DNA of 47,126 bases from Alkalitalea saponilacus (GTDB lineage Bacteria > Bacteroidota > Bacteroidia > Bacteroidales > Marinilabiliaceae). The position numbers and the translations under genes were made by a program. Positions 18,693 through 27,191 of the stretch are shown piece by piece. Location of the stretch: contig NZ_FUYV01000025.1 in NCBI RefSeq assembly GCF_900168165.1, positions 1 to 47,126 on the forward strand, read 5' to 3'. Numbering within the stretch: the stretch's first letter is position 1; each line of letters starts with the position of its first letter. The notes beneath the pieces are model-generated. The model worked only from the letters and a program-made list of their open reading frames with translations, did no database searches and was not told the origin of the DNA.

Positions 18693-18825
18693 GATACTAG
18701 TTTTTTGGTGATTGAATGTTGTTGTTTTTCTGTTATTTGCAAACTGAGAAACCGAATATTTAAAATATGTTATCAAACGAACATTTCATAAAACATCATA
18801 TTTTGCTATCTCTAGATTGCAATTG

Positions 18826-18872
18826 CAAATATAGAGATTTTTTTCTGTAATTGATGTCTTAAGACATCAATT
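18826..18872 (-). promoter_or_regulatory. pflB promoter with 24-bp perfect palindrome
   Basis: On the minus strand TATATTTG (18833-18826) matches the Bacteroidota -7 box TAnnTTTG. Instead of a clear -33 TTTG, the expected position falls inside a perfect 24-bp palindrome at 18849-18872, whose core is TTGATGTCTTAAGACATCAA at 18851-18870. A site centred there suggests an activator that substitutes for the -33 contact, or a repressor. A second 12-bp palindrome TTGCAATTGCAA (18817-18828) overlaps the -7 box and probable start site. Confidence 0.65.
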
Positions 18873-18886
18873 TTCTGATTTTTTAA

Positions 18887-18907
18887 CTATAAACAATCTG
18901 TTTATAG
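18887..18907. promoter_or_regulatory. Second operator-like dyad upstream of pflB
   Basis: CTATAAAC at 18887-18894 and GTTTATAG at 18900-18907 form 8-bp arms around a 5-nt spacer, 14 bp upstream of the 24-bp palindrome. It is AT-rich, so a chance origin is possible. Confidence 0.4.
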
Positions 18908-18996
18908 GGTTTTTAAACATAAACGATAGCTTAGTCCTGCTTGAAATCAATTCCTAAATTTTTCGGATTGCATCAAATGAAGAAATAATTGCAAAT

Positions 18997-19030
18997 AAAG
19001 GGGGTTTGCCCGTACGGACAAACCCCCTTT
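18997..19030 (-). terminator. Terminator of the pectate lyase gene
   Basis: A 12-bp stem AAAGGGGGTTTG / CAAACCCCCTTT with a 10-nt self-complementary loop containing CGTACG. It lies 33 bp past the stop codon of the lyase gene on the minus strand, with a TTTATTT tail. Confidence 0.85.
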
Positions 19031-19063
19031 CGCAATTGAAATTAACAGTTCCTTTATTGAGGA

Positions 19064-21934
19064 TTATCTGACTATTAGTCTTTTGGTAACACCAAAGTCT
19101 GCATTATTTATCTGTATGAGGTATATCCCTGTTGGCAGGTTTACAGGCAATACATAGCTGTTGGCAGACGTTTCTGATATTGAAATAACCGTACCACTCA
19201 GATTCAGCAATTTGATTTTTTTATTTCCTTCGAAACCGGTAAGAGCAATATTTACCAATCCATTGGTAACCGGATTTGGATAAATGTCAACCTTTTGCTG
19301 ATTTTCATAATCGGGGGTAACAGTTGATACATTGTCTCCGTAAGTGGAGCATATCCAAGATGGAATTGGGGAACCTTCTCCCGGAGCATAAGCTCCGGTT
19401 TCATCCCAAATTATCCAGTCAATAAGTGCCCCTGAAGTTTGATCTCCAAACGGATCTCCAAACCTGAAGTAGTTATTATTTGTAGAAGTACCGGTTACAA
19501 CAGATTCCACCGGAACAGGATGCTCATTGAGATAGAAATTTACATTGTGTCCCTGTTTGGTTAAACGGATAATGTTCCATTCATTTATATCCGCACCATT
19601 TGGGAGTTGTTCATTCGGACCTGATACGCTTCCAGCTCCGGCATGTCTCAGCCAGTAGGTGTTGTCACTATTAATATATATTCGTTCCCGAGATCCGGCA
19701 AACTGCATATCAATCACCATAACTTTATCAAAGGCACCAGGAAGTGCTTTTACACGAGCCACTATGGTTACGGCAATTTGGCCGGATGGGAAATCATACC
19801 GCCAGTTTCCTTTGCTTGACGGGCTTGTGTGTTCCAGTTTAAGGAGTTGATTATCGTCAATGCATCCATCTGTATCATCTACGAGAGAGAAGGAAGGGTT
19901 ATCAAAATCACTGGCCGAGAATGAAGGCGAGCTGCTTCCCGGTAAAGCGGAGGCGTCGTAAATAAGCCAATTGGTGGTAACTGTAAATGTAACGGTATAG
20001 GTTTGCTTAGAGCCGTCCTGCGCTGTTACCTCCACCGTTGCCACACCAGGCAAATCATCGGCTTGATTAATTTCCACAGAAGCCAGTTCATCGTTCACTA
20101 CCGCAGAAACCTGAGGGATTGAGGCCTCTGAATCTGGAATATTAATCGTATAGTTTGTCTGGCTTGGACTGAATCCGGAAATTAATGAACCGTTTACATT
20201 TATCTCACTCAATGTAGCATCAGCAGAAGGATCTGACTGAGTAAAAATAATATAATAGATGTTCGATTCAGTGCCATCGGCAGATGTTACCTGAATGGAG
20301 TTTGTTCCGGGAATTGAACCTGCTTCATACATTGCCATACCTGCTTCATGCCAACTTAAGGTGGCATTTACAACCGGAACAGGTGATCCGAAGGGCAAAT
20401 CAATAGTATAATTAAAATTTGTACTGCTAAATCCCTCTATAGGTTCTCCATCAATGGTGATTCCTGCAAGTGTAGCATCATCTGAAGGATCATACATGGT
20501 AAACTGTACAGTGTAAGTATTACTTTCTTGTCCATTGGCAGAAGTTACATGCACCGTGGCAGTTCCAGGTAATGAAGTCGCCTGACTGATGCTCAATCCG
20601 GCCTCACTTTGTGCGGTTATTGCACTTACAGTTGGAGCACTGGGAGTGCCAAATGGAACTTCATGGGAGTACTCAAAAGCAGAGGGTGAAAATCCGTCAG
20701 CCAGAATATCTCCTATATACAATGCGGACAATGTAGCATCTTCATCCGGTTCATAGCTTTGTACCCGGCCGGCAAACTGATATACAAGGTCGTAAATATC
20801 CTGAGCAGGATGCAGTACATGGGCATATTCATAGGGTACACTTGTACTGCTTAGGTTGTTTTGCCAAACTTTGTCGTCAAGCGGGCTGTTGTCAAATATG
20901 TTGTCAATCAGGTGCCAATATCCGGTACTACTGCCATACCACCAACCTACAGCTCCTTGCTGGTAATTCCCTTGGCTGTCAACGGTTCCAGATCCTGCAT
21001 TTATGTAGTGGTTATTTTCAATCCTTACCACAGCTCCCATGCGACAATTGGTGGCAGAACCCTGAATGTTTTCAAAAACATTGTTAAACATATGCACGTT
21101 GGCAAAGCGTATCAGAGGAGCTCTGGTATTCAGGTTTAGAAACAAATTATGATGATATGTAATATTATCTGGTGCTGCACTCGGGCTGTCACTATGCCCT
21201 AAGAGGAGACCTTTGTAATGGTCTCGGAATATATTCCATGATACAGTAATAGCATTGGATTGATGCTTAATATCCAGAAGACCATCGTAATAATCCCTGT
21301 GAATTTCCGGCAACAGGCCTTCACTATGATACTCGTTACGGTCTATCCATATATTATTACTATAAGCAATTTCTGTTCCTGTTGAAGCTCCTTGTCGCAC
21401 ATTGTATATCCGCAAATTCCTAACAATCACATTACTGCATCTGATTATACGTATCCCAAGATCATGAAAATCGGCTTTTTCACCGCCATTAATCATTCCA
21501 ATGATGGAAACATTCTCCGTATCCTCAATGCGAATTTCTCTGGTGCTGCCTGTGTTGGTTAAGTTGCTTTTTATGTAAAATGTTACAGGCTGATAGGGAG
21601 CTGAATAGTTGCTGTTTCTGTGATGCCGGGTAAACTCAAGTAAAACACCGGCTAACATATCGGCGTCATAAATCTCATAAATCATCCCTCCCATATAATC
21701 TCCACTTCGCAATACATCCCTCAGGTCGTTTCCTGTGTAGGTAACCACTTGCGGGTTCGACCCTTCTCCTCCTGTAGTGGTATGATGTATGCCGGCTCTT
21801 CCGGTATTGTTGCTTCGCGGGCTGTTATCGCCAGTGGTGTCTCCGTAGCCAACCAAACTAAAGTCGGGATTCTGACTTATTAGCGCAGAGGCTGATAGTA
21901 ATAATAAAAACAGTGTAAATAGATTTTTTTTCAT
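19064..21934 (-). CDS. Secreted pectate lyase-like protein with cadherin-like repeats and T9SS tail
   Basis: A 956-residue exported protein. A signal peptide (about 1-20) is followed by a PL1-type right-handed beta-helix (about 35-395). It has the calcium-site segment YYDGLLDIKHQSNAITVSWN and the catalytic Arg region TRAPLIRFANVHMFNN. Three cadherin-like beta-sandwich repeats follow (about 400-650), each opening with DATL and containing GFSP/S...Y. A concanavalin/LamG-like domain (about 670-860) comes next. A type IX sorting domain ends the protein (VDIYPNPVTNGLVNIAL to KRLIVR). It probably cleaves polygalacturonate at the cell surface. No SusC/D genes lie nearby, so it is not in a classic polysaccharide locus here. 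Confidence 0.9.
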   Translation of the reverse strand: MKKNLFTLFLLLLSASALISQNPDFSLVGYGDTTGDNSPRSNNTGRAGIHHTTTGGEGSNPQVVTYTGNDLRDVLRSGDYMGGMIYEIYDADMLAGVLLEFTRHHRNSNYSAPYQPVTFYIKSNLTNTGSTREIRIEDTENVSIIGMINGGEKADFHDLGIRIIRCSNVIVRNLRIYNVRQGASTGTEIAYSNNIWIDRNEYHSEGLLPEIHRDYYDGLLDIKHQSNAITVSWNIFRDHYKGLLLGHSDSPSAAPDNITYHHNLFLNLNTRAPLIRFANVHMFNNVFENIQGSATNCRMGAVVRIENNHYINAGSGTVDSQGNYQQGAVGWWYGSSTGYWHLIDNIFDNSPLDDKVWQNNLSSTSVPYEYAHVLHPAQDIYDLVYQFAGRVQSYEPDEDATLSALYIGDILADGFSPSAFEYSHEVPFGTPSAPTVSAITAQSEAGLSISQATSLPGTATVHVTSANGQESNTYTVQFTMYDPSDDATLAGITIDGEPIEGFSSTNFNYTIDLPFGSPVPVVNATLSWHEAGMAMYEAGSIPGTNSIQVTSADGTESNIYYIIFTQSDPSADATLSEINVNGSLISGFSPSQTNYTINIPDSEASIPQVSAVVNDELASVEINQADDLPGVATVEVTAQDGSKQTYTVTFTVTTNWLIYDASALPGSSSPSFSASDFDNPSFSLVDDTDGCIDDNQLLKLEHTSPSSKGNWRYDFPSGQIAVTIVARVKALPGAFDKVMVIDMQFAGSRERIYINSDNTYWLRHAGAGSVSGPNEQLPNGADINEWNIIRLTKQGHNVNFYLNEHPVPVESVVTGTSTNNNYFRFGDPFGDQTSGALIDWIIWDETGAYAPGEGSPIPSWICSTYGDNVSTVTPDYENQQKVDIYPNPVTNGLVNIALTGFEGNKKIKLLNLSGTVISISETSANSYVLPVNLPTGIYLIQINNADFGVTKRLIVR

Positions 21935-22447
21935 TTTGATTGTATGTTGGTTTTAACAATAAACCCATTTGAGCCGAATCATGAAATCGCTTGACTAAAT
22001 AAGTCGAAACAATATTCTGATTTGCTATGCTACTATATACATTTTAATTAGTGGCTGATTACATGGACAATCGGGATCGACCATTATTCGGGAGTCATAA
22101 AGGACTTTGTTGTTTTTCTGTCAACAAATCTATAGGTTACAAGTGAATCACAATGGCTACAAATTGACTTAATAAAGGTGAAAAAATGTTACATGGGTTG
22201 GTTGATGTCATTTTTAAATGGAACTTTCTTCAATAAATTACGAGCAATGTTGCACTGAAATTAATTCTGGTTTAACTTTACAAATTGTTCGTAAACGTAC
22301 ACCTCCTGTTCAAAAACAGACAATTATCATGTTTTCTTGAATCTTCTCAGATATGCTATTTATCACAAAATCAGGATGAAAAAGTTTTTGGTCTGATCAT
22401 TGATAAGTTTTTTTCGCATTTTTATACAACCTGCTAATTTTTATACA
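21935..22447. other. Divergent spacer between pectate lyase and ABC exporter operon
   Basis: About 510 bases without a gene. It includes a short dyad GACTAAATAAGTC at 21993-22005 upstream of the lyase gene and a candidate promoter at 22250-22280 for the exporter. I see no regulator gene and no coding remnant. Confidence 0.5.
22250..22280 (+). promoter_or_regulatory. Candidate promoter of the ABC exporter operon
   Basis: TTG at 22250-22252 is followed after 20 nt by TAACTTTA at 22273-22280, a 7/8 match to the Bacteroidota -7 consensus. It is about 170 nt upstream of the first ATG. Confidence 0.4.
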
Positions 22448-23182
22448 ATGGATAACAGTATCATTCGTGTTGAAACTCTGCACAAGTCTTATGTGAATGG
22501 AAGCAATGCGCTTCATGTATTAAAAGGGGTGGATTTGGATATCAGGCAGGGAGAGATGGTGAGTATTATGGGATCTTCGGGTTCAGGAAAATCTACATTA
22601 CTTAATATCATTGGGATTCTTGATAACTATGATGCTGGTGCATATTATCTGGATGGAATAAAAATTGAAAAGATGAGCGAAACGCGCGCAGCACGTTTCA
22701 GAAATAAATACATCGGCTTTGTATTTCAGTCTTTCAATCTGATTTCATTTAAAAATGCCATGGAAAATGTGGCTTTGCCGCTCTATTATCAAAAGGTAAG
22801 CCGCAAAAAGCGAAATATGATTGCGCTTGAATATCTCGAAAAACTTGGGTTAAGAGAATGGGCGCATCATTTGCCTTCAGAATTGTCAGGAGGTCAAAAG
22901 CAGAGAGTGGCCATTGCACGTTCTCTCATTTCAAAACCAAAGGTTATTTTGGCCGATGAGCCCACCGGAGCATTGGATTCAGTTACTTCCACAGAGGTAA
23001 TGGAAATTCTTAAGGAGGTTAATGCAACCGGCATCTCAATCATTATTGTAACACACGAAAATGAGATTGCTGCACAGACGCAAAGAATCATCAGACTGCG
23101 GGATGGAATCATTGAGTCGAATGAGGTAAACCATAACTTCAGCAATGAGGTTTCTGCCGGTGTTTTACTAGAGCAGCGATGA
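22448..23182 (+). CDS. MacB/LolD-type ABC transporter ATPase
   Basis: A 244-residue ATPase with Walker A GSSGSGKST, Q-loop FVFQSFNLI, ABC signature LSGGQKQR, Walker B VILADEPTGALDS and the switch histidine in IIVTHE. It is closest to the MacB/LolD/FtsE class that powers type VII ABC permeases. ATG at 22448 (MDNSIIRVETLHKSYVNG) is chosen over an upstream TTG at 22400. It is the first gene of a five-gene exporter operon: ATPase, two permeases, adaptor and outer-membrane channel. Confidence 0.93.
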   Translation: MDNSIIRVETLHKSYVNGSNALHVLKGVDLDIRQGEMVSIMGSSGSGKSTLLNIIGILDNYDAGAYYLDGIKIEKMSETRAARFRNKYIGFVFQSFNLISFKNAMENVALPLYYQKVSRKKRNMIALEYLEKLGLREWAHHLPSELSGGQKQRVAIARSLISKPKVILADEPTGALDSVTSTEVMEILKEVNATGISIIIVTHENEIAAQTQRIIRLRDGIIESNEVNHNFSNEVSAGVLLEQR

Positions 23183-23264
23183 GCTCCTCATTTGAATTAA
23201 AGGCAATTTCGAAGAGTACCACTTTAATTATCTGTAATGTTTTAGAGAACAAACAGGCTATATT

Positions 23265-24512
23265 ATGATTGATTATCTGGAAGAAATATTTAGCACATTG
23301 AAGCAAAATAAGCTCCGCGCCATCATGACGGGTTTTAGTGTGGCATGGGGAATTTTTATGCTGCTTTTGTTGCTGGGTTCAGGAAAGGGGCTGCAAAATG
23401 GCATGGAATATAATTTCCGGGGGTCTTCTACCAATGCCATCTGGATACATAGTGGTGAAACCGGTGAATCATATGAAGGTTTGGGAAAAGGTAGACGCAT
23501 ACAGTTTACCAATGAGGATTATGACATGCTTAAAAGGGAACTTTCCGGCATTAAAAACATTTCTGGAAGAATGTATCTTAGAAGCAGTGCCCCGCTTACC
23601 TATAAAAATGAATTTGGAATTTATTCCATCACAGGTGTGATGCCGGAATTTAACGGGATTGAAGTTTTTGATATGCAACAAGGGCGGTTCATTAATCGCC
23701 TGGATATTGATAACTATCGAAAGGTAATCGTATTGTCTCAACCCATTGTTGATGTTCTTTTTAAGGACGAGGATCCAATGGGAAAATATATTAAGGCAGG
23801 AGGTGTTCCGTTTCAGGTGGTTGGAACTTTTTACGATTATCAGAATCGGGATGCCCGAAGGGCATTTATCCCAATCAGTACCGGACAACGGGTATTTGGC
23901 GGAGCCAACCGATTGGCGAATCTTGCCATTGCCACTTCTTCAGCATCGGTTGAGGAAAACAAACAAATTGAATCGGAAATTAGATCTCTGCTAGCCAGAC
24001 GCCATCGCTTTTCTGAAACCGATGACCGTGCCATCTTCATCTGGAATACACTGGAACATTTTAGGCAGGCACAAGGGGTTTTTGCCGCGATTCGAATGTT
24101 TGTATGGGTGATCGGAATCATGACCATCATTGCCGGTATTGTCGGAGTTAGTAATATTATGATCATACTGGTAAAAGAACGTACCCGGGAAATAGGCATT
24201 CGTAAATCCATTGGAGCAACCCCATGGAGTGTGATCCGTTTGGTGTTGTCTGAATCGGTATTTATAACTGCTGTAGCAGGATTTTTTGGTCTTTTGTTTG
24301 GAATGGGTGTATTACACTTAGCCAATATGGTGTTAATGGGCATTGCAGAAAATAACGATATGGTAAACAGGATGTTTTATAACCCATCGGCGGATTTTGG
24401 AGTGGCTGTGTCCGCAACTTTAATCCTTATTGCTGCTGGATTAATTGCAGGGTTTATCCCGGCACGAAAAGCTGCAGCAATTAAACCAATAGAAGCACTA
24501 CATGATGAGTAA
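23265..24512 (+). CDS. MacB-like ABC permease (first of two)
   Basis: A 415-residue permease of the MacB/FtsX type. An N-terminal helix (about 20-40) is followed by a large periplasmic MacB_PCD domain (about 45-265). Three C-terminal helices form the FtsX domain, with the typical cytoplasmic loop IILVKERTREIGIRKSIGATPW. The 82-bp gap after the ATPase gene and the same strand indicate one operon. It has no fused ATPase, so it should use the upstream ATPase as a mechanotransmission motor. Confidence 0.92.
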   Translation: MIDYLEEIFSTLKQNKLRAIMTGFSVAWGIFMLLLLLGSGKGLQNGMEYNFRGSSTNAIWIHSGETGESYEGLGKGRRIQFTNEDYDMLKRELSGIKNISGRMYLRSSAPLTYKNEFGIYSITGVMPEFNGIEVFDMQQGRFINRLDIDNYRKVIVLSQPIVDVLFKDEDPMGKYIKAGGVPFQVVGTFYDYQNRDARRAFIPISTGQRVFGGANRLANLAIATSSASVEENKQIESEIRSLLARRHRFSETDDRAIFIWNTLEHFRQAQGVFAAIRMFVWVIGIMTIIAGIVGVSNIMIILVKERTREIGIRKSIGATPWSVIRLVLSESVFITAVAGFFGLLFGMGVLHLANMVLMGIAENNDMVNRMFYNPSADFGVAVSATLILIAAGLIAGFIPARKAAAIKPIEALHDE

Positions 24513-24600
24513 TTTGTAAAAATTCTTTCGGAATGATTGACACCTAATTTCCGTAAAACTATAAGTTTTAGATCTATTTATCTATTAAAAAAGAGAAATC

Positions 24601-25881
24601 GTGTTTGATAAAGATCGTTGGCAAGAGATATTTATTGCCATTAAGCAGAATAAGTTACGAAGTGTCCTGACAGCATTTGGTGTGTTTTGGGGCATATTTA
24701 TGCTCGTTGTTATGACCGGCTCCGGCAACGGACTGGTTAATGGCGTAACCCAAGGTACAGCAAATTTTGCATCCAACAGCGCATTTATGTGGACTCAGAA
24801 TACAACAAAACCTTATAAAGGATTTCGACAAGGACGTTGGTGGAATTTTAACAACAGAGACATGGAAATTATCCGTGACCAGGTTCCGGGTGTGGATGTA
24901 ATTGCTCCACGATTGCAAGGCTGGGATGTTTCACAGGGAGAGAATGTGCACCGGGGCTTGCGAAGTGGTTCTTTTACTGTTAATGGGGACTATCCTGCAT
25001 ATAACCTCATCGATCCGAGTGAAATGATTCATGGACGATTTTTAAACGAAATGGATATTCATTTACGTCGTAAGGTCTGTATTATAGGAGAACGGGTTTA
25101 CGAAGTAATGTTCGAGCGCGGAGAAGACCCTGTTGGGCAGTATATGAAAGTGAGTGGTGTCTATTTTCAGGTTGTTGGGGTATTCAGAACCTTAAATCCC
25201 AACATTCAGTTAGGAAGTAATAAAAGCGAGAGCATATATGTCCCATTCACTACCATGCAGCAGGTTTATAATTACGGTGACAGGGTACACTATTTTGGTT
25301 TTACAGCTAAGCAAGGACATAGTGTTGCTGAAACTGCAGAACAGGTAATGGCGGTGCTTAAAAACAACCATTCGGTTGCACCTGATGATAAAGACGCCAT
25401 TGGTCATTTCAATGTGGAAGAGATGGTTCGAACCATGACTTATCTTTTCCTTGGAATCAACGTGCTGATATGGATTGTTGGAATTGGAACTTTGATTGCC
25501 GGAGCAGTTGGAATCAGTAACATCATGGTTGTTGTGGTGAAGGAACGAACTAAAGAGATTGGGATTCAACGTGCCATAGGAGCACGTCCATGGACCATTG
25601 TTAGCCAGGTTTTAACGGAGTCGGTTTTCTTAACCACCATCGCAGGGTTCATAGGGCTGTCCCTTGGAACTTTGGTTTTGCACGGTGTAGATACAGCCTT
25701 AACTCATTCACAGGCAGCAATGCCTGCCGATGAACAAGTATTTTTCACAAACCCGGAAATTGGAGTGACAATGGCTGTAGCATCTCTCATAATTCTGGTT
25801 ATTACCGGTTTGATTGCAGGACTAATCCCCGCTCAAAAAGCCGTTCGTATTAAACCAATAGAAGCCTTACGCCACGAATAA
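24601..25881 (+). CDS. MacB-like ABC permease (second of two)
   Basis: A 426-residue paralogue of the preceding permease with the same layout and loop (VVVVKERTKEIGIQRAIGARPW). Its periplasmic domain differs more. The start is GTG at 24601; no better ATG exists before the first helix (MFDKDRWQEIFIAIKQNKLRSVL). Two related permeases next to one ATPase suggest a heterodimeric transporter instead of the MacB homodimer. Confidence 0.92.
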   Translation: MFDKDRWQEIFIAIKQNKLRSVLTAFGVFWGIFMLVVMTGSGNGLVNGVTQGTANFASNSAFMWTQNTTKPYKGFRQGRWWNFNNRDMEIIRDQVPGVDVIAPRLQGWDVSQGENVHRGLRSGSFTVNGDYPAYNLIDPSEMIHGRFLNEMDIHLRRKVCIIGERVYEVMFERGEDPVGQYMKVSGVYFQVVGVFRTLNPNIQLGSNKSESIYVPFTTMQQVYNYGDRVHYFGFTAKQGHSVAETAEQVMAVLKNNHSVAPDDKDAIGHFNVEEMVRTMTYLFLGINVLIWIVGIGTLIAGAVGISNIMVVVVKERTKEIGIQRAIGARPWTIVSQVLTESVFLTTIAGFIGLSLGTLVLHGVDTALTHSQAAMPADEQVFFTNPEIGVTMAVASLIILVITGLIAGLIPAQKAVRIKPIEALRHE

Positions 25882-25949
25882 ATACGCTAAAATCATATAT
25901 CTAACATTGTAATTATCATTTTTGAAAAACCTGTTAAAACGCCATAACA

Positions 25950-27032
25950 ATGAAACGATTTTTTAAAATTCTCGGCCTTTTAGTATTTGTAGGCCTTGTT
26001 TTGTGGGTATTTGTATATCTTTACAAGCAATCAAAATCTGACCCTGTTGTATTTGACACAGAAACACCTTTTACCACCGATATCATTAATAAAACGGTGG
26101 CCACAGGTTCTGTAATTCCAAGAAGAGAAATTGCTATTAAACCGCAGGAGAATGGGATTATTCGAGAAATCTATGTAGATCCAGGTGATCGGGTAAAAGA
26201 AGGTGATCTGATTGCTCGCATTCAAATCATTCCGGAAATGATTGAGGTAAACGCGGCAGAAAGCCGGTTGAACAAAGCGCAGCTGGAGTATGAAAATGCC
26301 CGTATCGAATACGAAAGAAAAAAGGGGCTGTTCGAACAAAATGTCATAGCCCGTTCAGAATTTGAGGCTGAAGAATTGAGATACAGAACCAGACTTGAGG
26401 ATCTCAATGCTGCAGATAACCATTTACAGCTGATTCAAGAAGGTGTTACCCGCAAAATGGGTTCTCAGACCAACACCCTTATAAGATCAACCATTGATGG
26501 GATGATTCTTGATGTTCCTGTTCGGGAAGGAAACTCCGTGATCAGGACCAATGCATTCAACGAAGGCACCACAATTGCTATTGTGGCTGATATGAATGAA
26601 ATGATTTTTGAAGGAAAAGTGGACGAAACAGAAGTAGGAAGAATCAGCGAAGGAATGCATCTTCTGCTTACCATTGGAGCACTTCAAGGCGATTCCTTTG
26701 ATGCTTATCTGGAATACATTTCACCCAAAGGACAGGAGGAGAGCGGAGCCATACAGTTTGAAATCAGAGCAGCGGTTAAGTTACAGGAAGGTAATTTTAT
26801 CAGAGCCGGATACAGTGCCAATGCCGACATCGTTCTTGATCGCCGAGACAGTGTTCTGGCTGTTACCGAAAGGGTTTTACAGTTTAATGGCGACTCCATT
26901 TTCGTGGAGGTTGAAACAGCGCCACAGACTTTTGAGAAAAGAGTGGTAAAGACAGGTCTATCTGATGGCCTCAATATCGAGATAAAAGAAGGTGTCACAG
27001 AAGGTGACAAAGTAAAAGTTCCGAGGATTTAA
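25950..27032 (+). CDS. Membrane fusion protein (MacA/HlyD-type periplasmic adaptor)
   Basis: A 360-residue adaptor. The N-terminal anchor helix spans about 6-26. A split barrel-sandwich/lipoyl domain (VATGSVIPRREIAIKPQENG ... TLIRSTIDGMIL) surrounds an alpha hairpin (about 90-160), with beta-barrel and membrane-proximal domains behind. It should bridge the two permeases to the TolC-like channel encoded next. Codon use and spacing are like its neighbours. Confidence 0.92.
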   Translation: MKRFFKILGLLVFVGLVLWVFVYLYKQSKSDPVVFDTETPFTTDIINKTVATGSVIPRREIAIKPQENGIIREIYVDPGDRVKEGDLIARIQIIPEMIEVNAAESRLNKAQLEYENARIEYERKKGLFEQNVIARSEFEAEELRYRTRLEDLNAADNHLQLIQEGVTRKMGSQTNTLIRSTIDGMILDVPVREGNSVIRTNAFNEGTTIAIVADMNEMIFEGKVDETEVGRISEGMHLLLTIGALQGDSFDAYLEYISPKGQEESGAIQFEIRAAVKLQEGNFIRAGYSANADIVLDRRDSVLAVTERVLQFNGDSIFVEVETAPQTFEKRVVKTGLSDGLNIEIKEGVTEGDKVKVPRI

Positions 27033-27191
27033 TGACTGATAAAAAGCAGGGATATAGTCCGCTGTTGTTGTGTCATTGGCCTGTTTGGATATTGCTGAAT
27101 TTAAAACTGGGGATGCAGAGGGAAATATTACAATATTTGGCATTCAAAATTCAAACGAACAAATAAATTGGTAATTAAAAAAAATTTGAAT

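Noticed and set aside
18693-18776. N-terminal extension of pflB
   Set aside because: It would add 28 residues unlike the family; the ATG at 18692 gives the standard start, so the region is untranslated leader.
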